DNA of 64,000 nucleotides, taken from positions 62,001 to 126,000 of the forward strand of contig NZ_BCBA01000027.1 of NCBI RefSeq assembly GCF_001320245.1, written 5' to 3'. The notes below the pieces were generated by a model. It ran no database searches, was not told where the DNA came from, and saw only the letters and a program-made list of their open reading frames with translations. The translations under genes and the position numbers were made by a program. Shown piece after piece: positions 1 through 9,871 of this stretch. The number at the start of each line of letters is the position of its first letter. Position 1 is the first letter of the stretch. The DNA comes from Pseudomonas sp. NBRC 111124. Lineage in GTDB: Bacteria > Pseudomonadota > Gammaproteobacteria > Pseudomonadales > Pseudomonadaceae.

Positions 1-16
1 CGACAGCATGCAACGA

Positions 17-1942
17 TTACTTCTTGTCGTCGCCTTTCACTTCTTCGAACTCGGCGTCAACCACGTCATCGTGCTTGGCTTCCGGCTCGGCTTGCTGAGC
101 GCCGCCCTGAGGCTGTTCGGCTTGCTGCTCGGCGTACATCTTCTGAGCAACTGGAGCCGAAACCTTGGACAGCTCTTCGACCTTGGCGTCGATGGCAGCC
201 TTGTCGTCGCCTTTGACAGCAGCTTCCAGGGCAACCACGGCAGCTTCGATCGCGGTCTTCTCTTCAGCAGTGACCTTGTCACCGGCGTCAACGACCATCT
301 TGCGAGTCGAGTGCACCAGCGCGTCACCTTGGTTACGGGCAGCGGCCAGCTCTTCGAACTTGCGGTCTTCCTCGGCGTTGGCCTCGGCGTCACGCACCAT
401 GCGCTCGATTTCTTCGTCGGACAGGCCGGAGTTGGCCTTGATCACGATCGACTGAGCCTTGCCGGTGGCCTTGTCTTTGGCGCCGACGTGCAGGATGCCG
501 TTGGCGTCGATATCGAAGGTCACTTCAATTTGCGGTACGCCACGTGGTGCTGGCGGAATGTCAGCCAGGTCGAACTTGCCCAGCGACTTGTTCTGCGCAG
601 CCTGCTTACGCTCACCCTGCAGCACGTGAATGGTCACGGCACCCTGGTTGTCGTCGGCAGTCGAGAACACCTGCGACTTCTTGGTCGGAATGGTGGTGTT
701 CTTCTCGATCAGCGCGGTCATCACGCCGCCCATGGTTTCGATACCCAGGGTCAGCGGGCTGACGTCCAGCAGCAGTACGTCTTTCACGTCACCGGCCAGT
801 ACGGCACCCTGGATGGCAGCACCCATGGCCACGGCTTCGTCCGGGTTGACGTCCTTGCGCGCTTCTTTACCGAAGAAGTCGGCAACGGCCTTCTGCACCA
901 TCGGCATACGGGTCTGGCCACCGACCAGGATCACATCGTCGATCTTGCTGACGTCGATGCCGGCGTCTTTCAGCGCGATGCGGCAAGGCTCGATGGTACG
1001 GTTGACCAAGTCTTCGACCAGCGACTCCAGCTTGGCGCGGGAGATCTTCACGTTCAGGTGCTTCGGACCGGTGGCGTCTGCAGTGATGTACGGCAGGTTG
1101 ACGTCGGTCGACTGGGCCGAGGACAGCTCGATCTTGGCTTTTTCAGCAGCTTCTTTCAGACGCTGCAGGGCCAGTGGATCGTTCTTCAGGTCCATGCCGG
1201 ACTCTTTCTTGAACTCGTCGACAAGGTAGTCGATCAGGCGCATGTCGAAGTCTTCACCACCCAGGAAGGTGTCGCCGTTGGTGGCCAGTACTTCGAACTG
1301 GTGCTCACCGTCGACTTCGGCGATTTCGATAACCGAAACGTCGAAGGTACCACCACCCAGGTCATAAACGATGACGGTGTGGTCGCCCTTGGCCTTGTCC
1401 ATGCCGTAGGCCAGTGCAGCAGCGGTCGGCTCGTTGATGATGCGCTTGACGTCCAGGCCGGCGATGCGACCGGCATCCTTGGTAGCCTGGCGCTGGCTGT
1501 CGTTGAAGTAGGCCGGAACGGTGATGACCGCTTCGGTGACAGGCTCGCCGAGGTAGTCTTCGGCAGTCTTCTTCATCTTTTTCAGGACTTCGGCGCTGAT
1601 CTGTGGTGGCGCCATGTCCTTGCCGCTGGCCTGCACCCAAGCGTCGCCGTTACCGCCTTTGACGATCTTGTATGGCACCAGCTTGATGTCTTTCTGCACG
1701 ACTTCTTCATCGAAGCGACGGCCGATCAGGCGCTTCACGGCGAACAGGGTGTTGTGCGGGTTGGTGACAGCCTGACGCTTGGCCGACTGGCCCACCAGGA
1801 TTTCGCCGTCGTTGGCGTAGGCCACGATCGAAGGGGTAGTACGCGCGCCTTCGGCGTTTTCGATGACCTTGACGTTACCGTTTTCCAGAATGGAGACGCA
1901 CGAGTTGGTGGTCCCCAGGTCGATACCGATGATTTTGCCCAT
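17..1942 (-). CDS. dnaK: Chaperone protein DnaK (Hsp70)
   Basis: The 641-residue product is full length for DnaK. It folds and refolds proteins in the cytoplasm in an ATP cycle with DnaJ and GrpE. The N-terminal ATPase domain opens with the phosphate-binding motif [10 protein letters not shown] and contains the second loop [10 protein letters not shown] near residue 195. The substrate-binding domain follows, and the acidic C terminus ends in EEVKGDDKK, close to the EEV-type tail typical of bacterial DnaK. It lies downstream of grpE on the same strand with about 100 bp between them, and that gap carries its own sigma-32-type promoter. Start is the ATG giving MGKIIGID. No oddities seen. Confidence 0.99.
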   Translation of the reverse strand: MGKIIGIDLGTTNSCVSILENGNVKVIENAEGARTTPSIVAYANDGEILVGQSAKRQAVTNPHNTLFAVKRLIGRRFDEEVVQKDIKLVPYKIVKGGNGDAWVQASGKDMAPPQISAEVLKKMKKTAEDYLGEPVTEAVITVPAYFNDSQRQATKDAGRIAGLDVKRIINEPTAAALAYGMDKAKGDHTVIVYDLGGGTFDVSVIEIAEVDGEHQFEVLATNGDTFLGGEDFDMRLIDYLVDEFKKESGMDLKNDPLALQRLKEAAEKAKIELSSAQSTDVNLPYITADATGPKHLNVKISRAKLESLVEDLVNRTIEPCRIALKDAGIDVSKIDDVILVGGQTRMPMVQKAVADFFGKEARKDVNPDEAVAMGAAIQGAVLAGDVKDVLLLDVSPLTLGIETMGGVMTALIEKNTTIPTKKSQVFSTADDNQGAVTIHVLQGERKQAAQNKSLGKFDLADIPPAPRGVPQIEVTFDIDANGILHVGAKDKATGKAQSIVIKANSGLSDEEIERMVRDAEANAEEDRKFEELAAARNQGDALVHSTRKMVVDAGDKVTAEEKTAIEAAVVALEAAVKGDDKAAIDAKVEELSKVSAPVAQKMYAEQQAEQPQGGAQQAEPEAKHDDVVDAEFEEVKGDDKK

Positions 1943-2023
1943 GTTTACTCTCCCGAAACTTGAATTTGGCGGCAGCGGCTACTGTCGTGGCCAACTGCGG
2001 TAATACTTGAACGCTTGACACCT

Positions 2024-2053
2024 AGATGGGGATGCCCGGACAGATTTCAAGCC
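2024..2053 (-). promoter_or_regulatory. Sigma-32 heat-shock promoter of dnaK
   Basis: On the minus strand a CTTGAAA element (complement of 2045-2051) is followed 13 bases later by CCCCATCT (complement of 2024-2031). This matches the RpoH consensus CTTGAAA-N13-15-CCCCATNT. The -35 element overlaps the last codons of grpE, so dnaK can be transcribed by itself as well as by read-through from grpE. Confidence 0.85.
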
Positions 2054-2601
2054 TTCTCGTTGATAGAAGGTTGCGGGGCAGCCGGCGCCTTGCTCACCAC
2101 CACCATGGCGGGGCGCAGCAGACGACCGTTGAGCAGGTAGCCCTTCTGGAACACGTTGAGCACGCTGTTCGGCTCGACGTCGGCGCTTTCCTGCATGGCC
2201 ATCGCCTGATGATGCTCAGGGTTGAACGGCTGGCCGTGCGGGTCGATGGCTTCGAGGTTGTAGCGCTTGAGGGTGTCCTGGAACATCTTCAGGGTCAGCT
2301 CGACGCCCTCACGGGTCTTCTTGACCTGTTCATCCTCAGGATTCAGGTGCGTCAGCGCCATTTCCAGGCTGTCGATCACCGGCAGCAGGTCGCCCGAGAA
2401 CTTCTCGAGGGCGAACTTGCGGGCCTTGTCGACTTCCTGCTCGGCGCGGCGAACGCTGTTCTGCGCTTCGGCAGCAACACGCAGGGACTGATCCTTGGCG
2501 GCGGCGAGCTGCTCCTCGAGCTCTTGAACGCGGGCGCCGTCATTCACTGCACCAGCCTCTTCGGCGTTAAGGTCTTTCTCGTTCAGCTGTTCGTCAGCCA
2601 T
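2047..2601 (-). CDS. grpE: Nucleotide exchange factor GrpE
   Basis: The 184-residue protein begins [10 protein letters not shown] and has the GrpE layout: an acidic unstructured N terminus, a long helix around residues 35-90, then a conserved core containing [12 protein letters not shown] and a C-terminal beta region. GrpE dimers release ADP from DnaK. The frame is open further upstream to about 2712, but the ATG at 2601 is preceded by a GGAGAG ribosome site and gives the normal family length. It is the first gene of the grpE-dnaK heat-shock unit. Confidence 0.98.
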   Translation of the reverse strand: MADEQLNEKDLNAEEAGAVNDGARVQELEEQLAAAKDQSLRVAAEAQNSVRRAEQEVDKARKFALEKFSGDLLPVIDSLEMALTHLNPEDEQVKKTREGVELTLKMFQDTLKRYNLEAIDPHGQPFNPEHHQAMAMQESADVEPNSVLNVFQKGYLLNGRLLRPAMVVVSKAPAAPQPSINEKA

Positions 2602-2658
2602 GGGTTCTCTCCTCCGCAATTTCTGTTGTACGAGCAAAGCTCGCCGTGTCTGCCGGCT

Positions 2659-2688
2659 ATATGGGGCCGGAAAAACCAGCTTCAAGGG
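2659..2688 (-). promoter_or_regulatory. Sigma-32 heat-shock promoter of grpE
   Basis: The minus strand reads CCCTTGAAG (complement of 2680-2688), then a 13-base spacer, then CCCCATAT (complement of 2659-2666). This is close to the RpoH consensus, at a suitable distance (about 60 bases) from the grpE start at 2601. Confidence 0.88.
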
Positions 2689-2752
2689 GCAAGTGTGTTT
2701 TCCAGGCCGCAACAGAATCCGCCAGAGGGCATTGGCAGGGCCGAAAAAAGTA

Positions 2753-2768
2753 CTGTATAAATAACCAG
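2753..2768 (+). promoter_or_regulatory. LexA-type SOS box before recN
   Basis: CTGTATAAATAACCAG fits the CTG-N10-CAG pattern of the LexA operator (consensus CTGTATATATATACAG) and ends 24 bases before the recN ATG. recN is a classic SOS gene, so LexA control is likely. Confidence 0.8.
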
Positions 2769-2792
2769 ATCTGAACTTCGGGAGCCGCCCCC

Positions 2793-4466
2793 ATGTTGGT
2801 GCACCTGTCCATTCACAACTACGCCATCGTCGAGCACCTCGACCTCGAAATCGCCCGCGGCATGTCGGTCATCACCGGCGAAACCGGTGCGGGCAAATCG
2901 ATCATGCTCGACGCCCTCGGCCTGGCCCTGGGCGACCGTGCCGACAGTGGCGTGGTGCGCCCCGGCACCGACAAGGCGGATATCCTGGCCACCTTCGACC
3001 TGGTGGACATCCCCGAAGCCCATGCCTGGCTGGCCGAACGCGACCTGGACAATGACGGGTTGTGCATCTTGCGCCGCGTTATCACTGCCGAAGGCCGCAG
3101 CCGCGGCTACATCAATGGCACCCCTTGCCCGCTCGGCGACCTCAAGGCGCTCGGCGAGCTGCTGATCGACATCCACAGCCAGCATGAACACCAGTCGCTG
3201 CTGAAAACCGACACCCACCGCCGCCTGGTCGATGAGTACGCCGGCGCCATCGACCTGGCCCGCCAGGTGCAACTGGCCGCCAAGCGCTGGAACCAGACCC
3301 GCCTGGAGCTGGAACGGCTGAGCAATTCCGGCGACGAGCAACGCGCGCGCCATCAGCTGCTCAGCTATCAGCTTGAAGAGCTCGACAACCTAGGCCTTGG
3401 CGAAAACGAACTGGAGCAACTGGAGCAGGAACACAAGAACCTGACCAACGCCGAAGCCCTGTTCGGTATCTGCCGCCAGGTCATCGACCAGTGCAGCGAG
3501 AGCGATTCGGGCAACGTGCTCAGTGCCCTCACCGCCAGCCTCAACCGCCTCGGCGCCGCAGCGAATGCCCCGCGCGCACTGGGCGAGGCCGCGAACATGA
3601 TCGCCAGCGCACAGATTCAGGTAGAAGAAGCGATGGGCGAACTCAACCGCTTCCTCGACAACTTCGATGCCGACCCCATGCGCCTGCAAGCCCTGGAAGA
3701 GCGCCTGGACACTATCTATACGCTGGCGCGCAAACACCGCGTGCACCCCACCGAACTGCCGCACCTGCAGCAACAGCTGATGGACGAACTCGAAGGCCTG
3801 AACGCCAGCGACGAATCGGTCGAACGCCTGGGTGAGGAGCTCGGCGCCTTTGCCCAGCACTACCAGGAGAAGGCACTGGAGTTGAGCGCCTTGCGCCAGC
3901 AGGCAGCCAAGCAGCTGGCCGTCGCCGTGGAGCAGGAGATCCAGCGCCTGGGCATGCCGGGCGGCCGGTTCTGCATCGAACTCACGCCCAACGAAGGCAA
4001 CGATCTGTCGCCGTATGGCCTGGAACATGTCGAACTACTGGTCAGCGCCAACCCAGGGCAGCCGCTCAAGGGCCTGGCCAAGGTGGCGTCTGGCGGTGAG
4101 TTGTCACGTATCAGCTTGGCAATCCAGGTGATCACTGCGCAGACTTCGCGCATTCCGACCTTGGTGTTCGACGAAGTGGACGTCGGCATCGGCGGCCCGA
4201 CCGCCGAAATCGTCGGCCAGTTGCTGCGCCGCCTGGGCGAACGCGGCCAGGTACTGACCGTGACCCACCTCCCTCAGGTAGCCGCGCAAGGGCACCATCA
4301 CCTGTTCGTGCACAAGGTGCGCAACAGCGACACCACCCATACTGCGGTGGCCAGCTTGGGCAAGCGCGAGCGGGTCGAGGAAGTGGCGCGGATGCTCGGC
4401 GGCATCGACCTGACCAAGGAATCCTTGGCACATGCGCGCAAGATGGTGGTTTCCGGCAAGGTTTGA
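2793..4466 (+). CDS. recN: DNA repair protein RecN
   Basis: This 557-residue SMC-like ATPase acts in double-strand break repair. The N terminus has a Walker A motif GETGAGKS at residues 29-36. The central region (about 150-370) is coiled coil. The C terminus has an ABC-type signature region [13 protein letters not shown] and Walker [13 protein letters not shown]. Length and motifs are normal for RecN. It is transcribed away from grpE, preceded by a LexA-type box, and followed by a hairpin terminator shared with fur. Confidence 0.98.
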   Translation: MLVHLSIHNYAIVEHLDLEIARGMSVITGETGAGKSIMLDALGLALGDRADSGVVRPGTDKADILATFDLVDIPEAHAWLAERDLDNDGLCILRRVITAEGRSRGYINGTPCPLGDLKALGELLIDIHSQHEHQSLLKTDTHRRLVDEYAGAIDLARQVQLAAKRWNQTRLELERLSNSGDEQRARHQLLSYQLEELDNLGLGENELEQLEQEHKNLTNAEALFGICRQVIDQCSESDSGNVLSALTASLNRLGAAANAPRALGEAANMIASAQIQVEEAMGELNRFLDNFDADPMRLQALEERLDTIYTLARKHRVHPTELPHLQQQLMDELEGLNASDESVERLGEELGAFAQHYQEKALELSALRQQAAKQLAVAVEQEIQRLGMPGGRFCIELTPNEGNDLSPYGLEHVELLVSANPGQPLKGLAKVASGGELSRISLAIQVITAQTSRIPTLVFDEVDVGIGGPTAEIVGQLLRRLGERGQVLTVTHLPQVAAQGHHHLFVHKVRNSDTTHTAVASLGKRERVEEVARMLGGIDLTKESLAHARKMVVSGKV

Positions 4467-4484
4467 GGCCCACCCAGAAAGCAC

Positions 4485-4508
4485 AAAGGCGACCCGAAGG
4501 TCGCCTTT
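4485..4508. terminator. Bidirectional terminator between recN and fur
   Basis: A perfect 10-bp stem (aaaggcgacc / ggtcgccttt) surrounds a CGAA loop. The A-run on one side and T-run on the other suit termination of both recN (plus strand) and fur (minus strand), whose 3' ends face each other here. Confidence 0.9.
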
Positions 4509-4531
4509 GTTATTCATAACGCGTTAAATCG

Positions 4532-4936
4532 TTACTTTTTCTTACGCACATAGAGGACCAGATTGTGGTCCACGAGCTCGTAGCCATGCTCGGCCACGAT
4601 CTCTTTCTGGCGGCGCTCGATTTCAGCATCCATGAACTCGATAACCTCACTGGTCTCCACGTTGACCATATGGTCGTGGTGCCCGCCGTCAGCCAGTTCG
4701 AACACTGCGTGGCCACCGTCGAAGTTGTGGCGTACCACCAAACCAGCCGCTTCGAACTGGGTCAGTACGCGATAGACGGTTGCCAGACCGACGTCCTCGC
4801 CAGCCTCCATCAGCGCCTTGTAGACATCCTCGGCGCTCATGTGACGTTGCTCGGTAGAGTCGAGCATTTGAAGGATCTTGACTCGAGGCAGGGTCACCTT
4901 GAGACCGGCTTTGCGCAATTCGCTATTTTCAACCAT
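4532..4936 (-). CDS. fur: Ferric uptake regulator Fur
   Basis: The 134-residue protein starts MVENSELRKAGLK, the normal Pseudomonas Fur start and length. The winged-helix DNA-binding half includes VGLATVYRVLTQFE, the Fur recognition-helix region. The metal site includes the GGHHDHMV motif near residue 87. Fur represses iron-uptake genes when bound to Fe2+. The frame is open upstream to 5047, but the ATG at 4936 gives the family length. It is divergent from bamE with about 100 bp between them, as in other pseudomonads. No convincing Fur box was seen in that gap. Confidence 0.98.
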   Translation of the reverse strand: MVENSELRKAGLKVTLPRVKILQMLDSTEQRHMSAEDVYKALMEAGEDVGLATVYRVLTQFEAAGLVVRHNFDGGHAVFELADGGHHDHMVNVETSEVIEFMDAEIERRQKEIVAEHGYELVDHNLVLYVRKKK

Positions 4937-5033
4937 GGTCAGCTTTCTCGCCGATGCTGCTTCGCAGCTTCTCTTAATACGGGTATGATCGGGGTTTACG
5001 TTGTCCAGCCAAGATAGTGGAAGTCGCCCACCG

Positions 5034-5567
5034 ATGCAAAACACCAAGCTCTTGCTAAACAGCCTCGCCCTCGCGGGACTGCTCGCACTCGCCGGTTGCT
5101 CGTTTCCCGGGGTTTACAAAATCGACATCCAGCAGGGCAATGTCGTCACGCAAGACATGATAGACCAATTACGCCCGGGAATGACCCGTCGGCAAGTAAG
5201 GTTTATCATGGGTAACCCCTTGCTGCAGGACACGTTCAACACCAACCGTTGGGACTACCTGTACAGCCTGCAGCCTGGTGGCGGTAAACGCCAGCAGGAA
5301 CGCATGAGCATCTTCTTCAACGACAGCGACCAGCTGGTCAGCCTGTCGGGTGACTTCATGCCAGGCGTGAGCCGTGATCAGGAAATCCTCGGCGACAGCA
5401 GCAACACAACGGTCAGCCCGGAAGCCCAGCCAGAGCAGGCCAAGCCGCAACCGGAAGAAAAACCGGCCAAGCCAGGTTCGACGGAAGAGTCCATCCAGCG
5501 CGAGATCGACACCATCGAGACCACGCCGGTGCCGACGCCGGCACCGCTGGACACCTCGCCGCAGTAA
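5034..5567 (+). CDS. bamE: Outer membrane assembly lipoprotein BamE (OmlA/SmpA)
   Basis: The 177-residue product has a lipoprotein signal peptide with lipobox LAGC (Cys22 with the start at 5034). It is an outer-membrane-anchored subunit of the Bam complex that inserts beta-barrel proteins. The SmpA/OmlA domain follows, with [17 protein letters not shown] and NRWDYLYSL, typical BamE motifs. The last 60 residues are Pro/Glu/Ala rich and likely disordered. The internal ATG at 5034 is chosen over 5001 because it puts the signal peptide at the N terminus. It is divergent from fur. Confidence 0.96.
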   Translation: MQNTKLLLNSLALAGLLALAGCSFPGVYKIDIQQGNVVTQDMIDQLRPGMTRRQVRFIMGNPLLQDTFNTNRWDYLYSLQPGGGKRQQERMSIFFNDSDQLVSLSGDFMPGVSRDQEILGDSSNTTVSPEAQPEQAKPQPEEKPAKPGSTEESIQREIDTIETTPVPTPAPLDTSPQ

Positions 5568-5582
5568 TTGCCGGCCAGATGA

Positions 5583-5610
5583 AAAAGCCCGGACCATGGT
5601 CCGGGCTTTT
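5583..5610. terminator. Bidirectional terminator between bamE and rnfH
   Basis: A 13-bp perfect stem (aaaagcccggacc / ggtccgggctttt) with an AT loop and flanking A and T runs lies between the converging ends of bamE and rnfH. Confidence 0.92.
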
Positions 5611-5628
5611 TATTGTCAGTCAGAACAG

Positions 5629-5919
5629 CTAGCGTTTGGCCTTGGCTTTTGCAGCGCGCTGCCTGCGCGCCTCTATCGGGTCGAGTAGCAGAGGCCGGTA
5701 GATTTCCAGGCGGTCCCCCTCCTCGACCAGGCGTTCGCGCGCATCGGCGACCAGCTTGCCGAAAATGCCCACCGGGCAATGCTCGATATCCAGCCCACCA
5801 ACCTTCGCGGCAATCCCGCAAAGGTGCAGTGCTTCACGGACTGTCGTTCCATGCGGCACGTCACAGGCCAACAGCCACTGGCACTCGGCCGTGGCGTAGG
5901 CCACTTCAACCTTGACCAT
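5629..5919 (-). CDS. rnfH: RnfH family (UPF0125) ubiquitin-like protein
   Basis: The 96-residue protein begins MVKVEVAYATAECQ. It has the small beta-grasp RnfH/RatB fold signature (VKHCG-like middle, EGDRLEIYRPL near the end) followed by a basic tail, ARRQRAAKAKAKR. Family function is unclear; it is commonly found next to ratA and smpB, as here. Its start overlaps the end of the upstream ratA gene by 14 bases, which indicates translational coupling. The ATG at 5919 is chosen because it gives the family start. Confidence 0.93.
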   Translation of the reverse strand: MVKVEVAYATAECQWLLACDVPHGTTVREALHLCGIAAKVGGLDIEHCPVGIFGKLVADARERLVEEGDRLEIYRPLLLDPIEARRQRAAKAKAKR

Positions 5920-6346
5920 TGAGCTGCTTGGCACGCTGGCAGAACGCATCCACCAGGGTGTTGGCCGCCTGATTGAACAGCGGCCCGAGCGTGGCGCGCA
6001 CGATCGCGCCGGCATAATCGAAGGTCAGGTCCAGACTGATCTTGCAGGCCTTTTCACCAAGCGGCTTGAACACCCAGACGCCATGCAACTGCGTGAACGG
6101 CCCCTCTTCCAGGTTCATCTCGATGGACTGCCCCGGCACCAATACGTTACTGGTGACGAACTGCTGGCTCATGCCGCCCTTGGCCACTTCCAGCTTCGCG
6201 CGCATGTGCGTGTCACTGGCCTCGATCACCGTCGACGCCGAGCACCAAGGCAGGAATTCAGGGTAGCTGGCCACATCGTTGACCAGATCATAGAGCGCCT
6301 GGGCAGGGTACGGTAGCAGGGCGGAGCGTTGAATATGGGTAGTCAT
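5906..6346 (-). CDS. ratA: RatA family START-like (coenzyme Q binding) protein
   Basis: The 146-residue protein starts MTTHIQRSALLPY and is a SRPBCC/START-fold protein. Visible motifs are ALYDLVNDVASYPEFLPWC and, near the end, FNQAANTLVDAFCQRA. The family includes E. coli RatA (YfjG), described as a ribosome association toxin, and the yeast coenzyme-Q carrier Coq10. Which role applies here cannot be told from sequence. It forms a two-gene unit with rnfH and is divergent from smpB. Confidence 0.93.
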   Translation of the reverse strand: MTTHIQRSALLPYPAQALYDLVNDVASYPEFLPWCSASTVIEASDTHMRAKLEVAKGGMSQQFVTSNVLVPGQSIEMNLEEGPFTQLHGVWVFKPLGEKACKISLDLTFDYAGAIVRATLGPLFNQAANTLVDAFCQRAKQLNGQG

Positions 6347-6509
6347 CCAGGCGTCATTTCCAAGTCTGGGTGGCCACGCTTCGCAGCGTGCCGAAAACAG
6401 GTTCTGTGCATAGAACAGGCCTTGTATTGTCCGGTATTCATTGCAGTGGCTCAAGCACACCGAAATCCCATAGCCGACCGCGTGATGACTTGCCTATAAT
6501 GCCGCCCCT

Positions 6510-6992
6510 ATGGCTAAACAAAAGAAACATCCGACCGGGACCATCGCGCAAAACAAAAAGGCGCGACACGATTACTTCATCGAACACAAGTTCGAGGCCG
6601 GGCTGGTCCTGTCCGGTTGGGAAGTAAAAAGCCTGCGGGCCGGCAAGGCGCACCTGACCGACAGCTACGTGCTGCTCAAGGATGGCGAAGCCTGGCTGTT
6701 CGGCAGCCACATCACCCCGCTGAACACCGCCAGCACCCACGTCATCGCCGACCCCATGCGCACCCGCAAGCTGCTGCTGAACAAGCGCGAGCTCGAGCGT
6801 GTGGAAGCCGCCGTGGCACAGAAAGGCTACACCTGTGTGGCCCTGGCGCTGTACTGGAGCAAGCACCTGATCAAGTGCGAGATCGCGCTTGGCAAGGGCA
6901 AGAAGGAGTTCGACAAGCGCGACACCATGCGCGAACGCGACTCCAACCGCGAGCTGCAACGTGCGGTGCGGAACAAGGGCAAGGAAGAGTAA
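6510..6992 (+). CDS. smpB: SsrA-binding protein SmpB
   Basis: The 160-residue protein binds tmRNA and brings it to stalled ribosomes for trans-translation. The OB-fold contains [20 protein letters not shown] and [14 protein letters not shown], hallmark SmpB motifs. The C-terminal basic tail ([17 protein letters not shown]) is the part that enters the mRNA channel. Its RNA partner ssrA lies 7.5 kb downstream. It is followed by a REP palindrome pair. Confidence 0.98.
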   Translation: MAKQKKHPTGTIAQNKKARHDYFIEHKFEAGLVLSGWEVKSLRAGKAHLTDSYVLLKDGEAWLFGSHITPLNTASTHVIADPMRTRKLLLNKRELERVEAAVAQKGYTCVALALYWSKHLIKCEIALGKGKKEFDKRDTMRERDSNRELQRAVRNKGKEE

Positions 6993-7016
6993 TCACTCTT
7001 TAGCCTGTTCCGGCCT

Positions 7017-7104
7017 CTTCGCGGGACAAGCCCGCTCCCACAGGAACTGCGCAGGGTCTGAAACCTGCGCAATACTTGTGGGAGCGGACGAGCCCGCGAA
7101 GAAG
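7017..7104. repeat. REP-type palindrome pair
   Basis: Two inverted copies of the P. putida-type REP core (cttcgcggg...cccgctcccacagg near 7017-7043 and cttgtgggagcgg...cccgcgaag near 7075-7104) face each other across about 30 bases. They sit between the converging smpB and lldR genes, the usual position for such elements. Confidence 0.88.
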
Positions 7105-7116
7105 CCAGCACCGATC

Positions 7117-7884
7117 TCAACGGCCGCTGCGCCGCTCAGCCCGCGCCACCCGCTGCGCTTCATCCTGCGCCTCTTCCAGCACCTCCTGCACATACAGAAT
7201 GTGCCGGCTGGATACCTCGCGCGCCTCCTCCGCCCTGCCCTCGACAATCGCCTGGTACAACTCGCGGTGCTGACTAATCAGCATGTCGCGTGTTTCCGTA
7301 CGCTGCTGGTACATGCCACCAATGTTGGTCACCACGTTGCGCTTGAGCAGGTCGAACAAGCCGCGGATCGTATGCAGCAACACCGCGTTATGGCTGGCCT
7401 CGGCAATTGCCAGGTGGAAACGCGCATCGGCCGCCCCCTCCTCCGCCCGCGTCACCTCGTCGGCCCGCGCATAACAGTCCTGCAAGGTATCGAACGCCGC
7501 CTTCAGCCGCGCACGATCAGGCTCGGTGGCACGCTGGGCCGCGTAATAGGCGCATGACGCCTCCAGGGTATGACGGAACTCAAGCAGGTCGCGCTGCGCT
7601 TCGGCACTGTGCTCGAGCAGTTGCAGCAGCGGGTCGCTGAAGGTCGAGCCAAGCGATTCGGCCACGTAATTGCCGCCACCCTGGCGGCTCACCAGCAGCC
7701 CCTTGGCCACCAGTTTCTGGATCGCCTCACGCAGTGACGGGCGCGACACACCGAACTGTTCGGCCAGGACACGCTCTGCAGGCAGCCGCTGCCCGGAGGT
7801 CAGCGTGCCTTCCAGAATCATCCCTTCCAACCGATCGACGATGTCGTCGGACAGGCGCCGTTGGCGGACCTGATCAAAAACCAT
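7117..7884 (-). CDS. lldR: GntR/FadR-family lactate regulator LldR
   Basis: The 255-residue protein starts MVFDQVRQRRLSDD. The N-terminal GntR winged helix (residues 1-75) contains QRLPAERVLAEQFGVSRPSLREAI. The C terminus is an all-helical FCD ligand domain with metal-ligand histidines, as in RFHLAIAEASHN. It is divergent from lldP-lldD-dld, the arrangement of the pseudomonad lactate-utilisation repressor, and a matching operator lies between them. The frame is open upstream to 8043, but the 7884 start gives the family N terminus. Confidence 0.94.
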   Translation of the reverse strand: MVFDQVRQRRLSDDIVDRLEGMILEGTLTSGQRLPAERVLAEQFGVSRPSLREAIQKLVAKGLLVSRQGGGNYVAESLGSTFSDPLLQLLEHSAEAQRDLLEFRHTLEASCAYYAAQRATEPDRARLKAAFDTLQDCYARADEVTRAEEGAADARFHLAIAEASHNAVLLHTIRGLFDLLKRNVVTNIGGMYQQRTETRDMLISQHRELYQAIVEGRAEEAREVSSRHILYVQEVLEEAQDEAQRVARAERRSGR

Positions 7885-8077
7885 CACATGCTCTCCACAA
7901 ACCCCCGGCCAATTCAGGGGGCGCTTATTCTCGCCGATCCACGCCGCGCCAGCACGCATCAGCCGACGGTTTTCACCAGGAAGCAGCCGCCCGTTCATCG
8001 ACCCGCGACCAAAGTTTTGCACGGGACAAATTGACACACCCACAACAGCGCTTTTAACCTAGCGACCAGCCATTGTA

Positions 8078-8094
8078 AATTGGTCTTACCAATT
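8078..8094. promoter_or_regulatory. LldR-type operator in the lldR/lldP gap
   Basis: The sequence aattggtcttaccaatt is a perfect 7-bp inverted repeat around a 3-base centre. It fits the TTGGT-N3-ACCAA pattern of the FadR/LldR operator class. It lies 46 bases before the lldP ATG, so LldR binding would block lldP transcription until lactate is present. Confidence 0.85.
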
Positions 8095-8139
8095 ATCCAA
8101 TGCCAGTGCCTGACCAACAACAATTAGGGGCCACCCCAT

Positions 8140-9810
8140 ATGCAAACCTGGCAACAACTCTATACCCCGCTTGGTAGTCTCGGCCTGTCCGCACTGGCGG
8201 CGGTCATCCCTATCGTGTTCTTCTTCCTGGCCCTTGCCGTGTTCCGCCTCAAAGGCCACGTGGCTGGCAGCATCACCCTTGCCCTGTCGATCCTGGTGGC
8301 GATCTTCGCCTTCCACATGCCTGTCGACATGGCCCTGGCCGCCGCAGGTTATGGCTTCCTTTACGGCCTCTGGCCGATTGCCTGGATCATCGTTGCCGCG
8401 GTGTTCCTTTACAAACTCACGGTCAAGAGCGGCCAGTTCGAAGTGATCCGCAGCTCGGTGCTGTCGATCACCGATGACCAGCGCCTGCAGGTCCTGCTGA
8501 TCGGCTTCTGCTTCGGTGCCTTCCTCGAAGGCGCCGCCGGCTTCGGCGCCCCGGTGGCCATCACCGCCGCGCTGCTGGTGGGCCTGGGCTTCAACCCGCT
8601 GTACGCCGCCGGCCTGTGCCTGATCGCCAACACCGCACCGGTGGCTTTTGGCGCCCTGGGTATCCCGATCATCGTGGCCGGCCAGGTCACCGGCATCGAC
8701 GCCTTCCACATCGGCGCCATGACCGGCCGACAGCTGCCACTGCTGTCGCTGTTCGTACCGTTCTGGCTGGTGTTCATGATGGACGGCCTGCGCGGCGTGA
8801 AAGAAACCTGGCCAGCCGCCCTGGTTGCCGGCCTGAGCTTCGCCGTGACCCAGTACTTCACCTCGAACTTCATCGGCCCTGAACTGCCAGACATCACCTC
8901 GGCCCTGGCCAGCCTGATCTGCCTGACCCTGTTCCTGAAAGTCTGGCAGCCCAAGCGCGCGTTCGCCGAGGCCAAAGGCAGCGTCGGCGCCGCCGTGGTG
9001 CAGCCAAGCGGCAGCCAGCCGACCCCGTACAGCTTCGGCGAGATCTTCAAGGCTTGGTCGCCGTTCCTGATCCTTACCGTGCTAGTCACTATCTGGACGC
9101 TCAAGCCGTTCAAGGCAGCCTTCGCCCCGGGCGGCGCGATGTACAACTTCGTGTTCAACTTCGCCATCCCGCACCTCGACCAGCTGGTGATCAAGACCGC
9201 ACCGATCGTCACCGCGCCAACCGCCATGCCAGCGGTGTTCAAGCTCGATCCGATCTCCGCCACCGGCACCGCGATCTTCCTCTCGGCGCTGATCTCCATG
9301 GCTGTGCTGAAGATCAACTTCAAAACTGGTCTGACCACTTTTAAAGAGACCTTCTGGGAACTGCGCTGGCCGATCCTGTCGATCGGCATGGTGCTGGCCT
9401 TCGCCTTCGTCACCAACTACTCGGGCATGTCATCGACCATGGCCCTGGTCCTGGCCGGCACCGGCGCCGCGTTCCCGTTCTTCTCGCCGTTCCTCGGCTG
9501 GCTGGGCGTGTTCCTGACCGGTTCGGACACCTCGTCCAACGCCCTGTTCAGCTCGCTGCAGGCCACCACTGCGCACCAGATCGGGGTCAATGACACCTTG
9601 CTGGTCGCGGCCAACACCAGCGGCGGCGTGACCGGCAAGATGATCTCGCCACAGTCGATCGCCGTGGCCTGCGCCGCTACCGGCCTGGTCGGCAAGGAAT
9701 CCGACCTGTTCCGCTTCACCGTCAAGCACAGCCTGTTCTTCGCCACCATCGTCGGCCTGATCACCTTGATCCAGGCCTATTGGCTGACCGGCATGCTGGT
9801 TCATCACTAA
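8140..9810 (+). CDS. lldP: L-lactate permease LldP
   Basis: This 556-residue inner-membrane protein of the lactate permease family has about a dozen hydrophobic helices spread along its length. It imports L- and D-lactate and glycolate with protons. Recognisable conserved stretches include [17 protein letters not shown] (about residue 125) and [14 protein letters not shown] (about residue 460). It is the first gene of lldP-lldD-dld, controlled by the divergent LldR through the adjacent operator. Confidence 0.97.
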   Translation: MQTWQQLYTPLGSLGLSALAAVIPIVFFFLALAVFRLKGHVAGSITLALSILVAIFAFHMPVDMALAAAGYGFLYGLWPIAWIIVAAVFLYKLTVKSGQFEVIRSSVLSITDDQRLQVLLIGFCFGAFLEGAAGFGAPVAITAALLVGLGFNPLYAAGLCLIANTAPVAFGALGIPIIVAGQVTGIDAFHIGAMTGRQLPLLSLFVPFWLVFMMDGLRGVKETWPAALVAGLSFAVTQYFTSNFIGPELPDITSALASLICLTLFLKVWQPKRAFAEAKGSVGAAVVQPSGSQPTPYSFGEIFKAWSPFLILTVLVTIWTLKPFKAAFAPGGAMYNFVFNFAIPHLDQLVIKTAPIVTAPTAMPAVFKLDPISATGTAIFLSALISMAVLKINFKTGLTTFKETFWELRWPILSIGMVLAFAFVTNYSGMSSTMALVLAGTGAAFPFFSPFLGWLGVFLTGSDTSSNALFSSLQATTAHQIGVNDTLLVAANTSGGVTGKMISPQSIAVACAATGLVGKESDLFRFTVKHSLFFATIVGLITLIQAYWLTGMLVHH

Positions 9811-9871
9811 AGTGAAAGGAGCTGGGCGCCAAAGCGCCCGGCATCTCCTTCAACCCACGCTGCGAGAATCC

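Noticed and set aside
8..1963. 651-codon open frame on the plus strand opposite dnaK
   Set aside because: It is antisense to a perfectly conserved dnaK and has unusual amino-acid composition, a codon-bias shadow.
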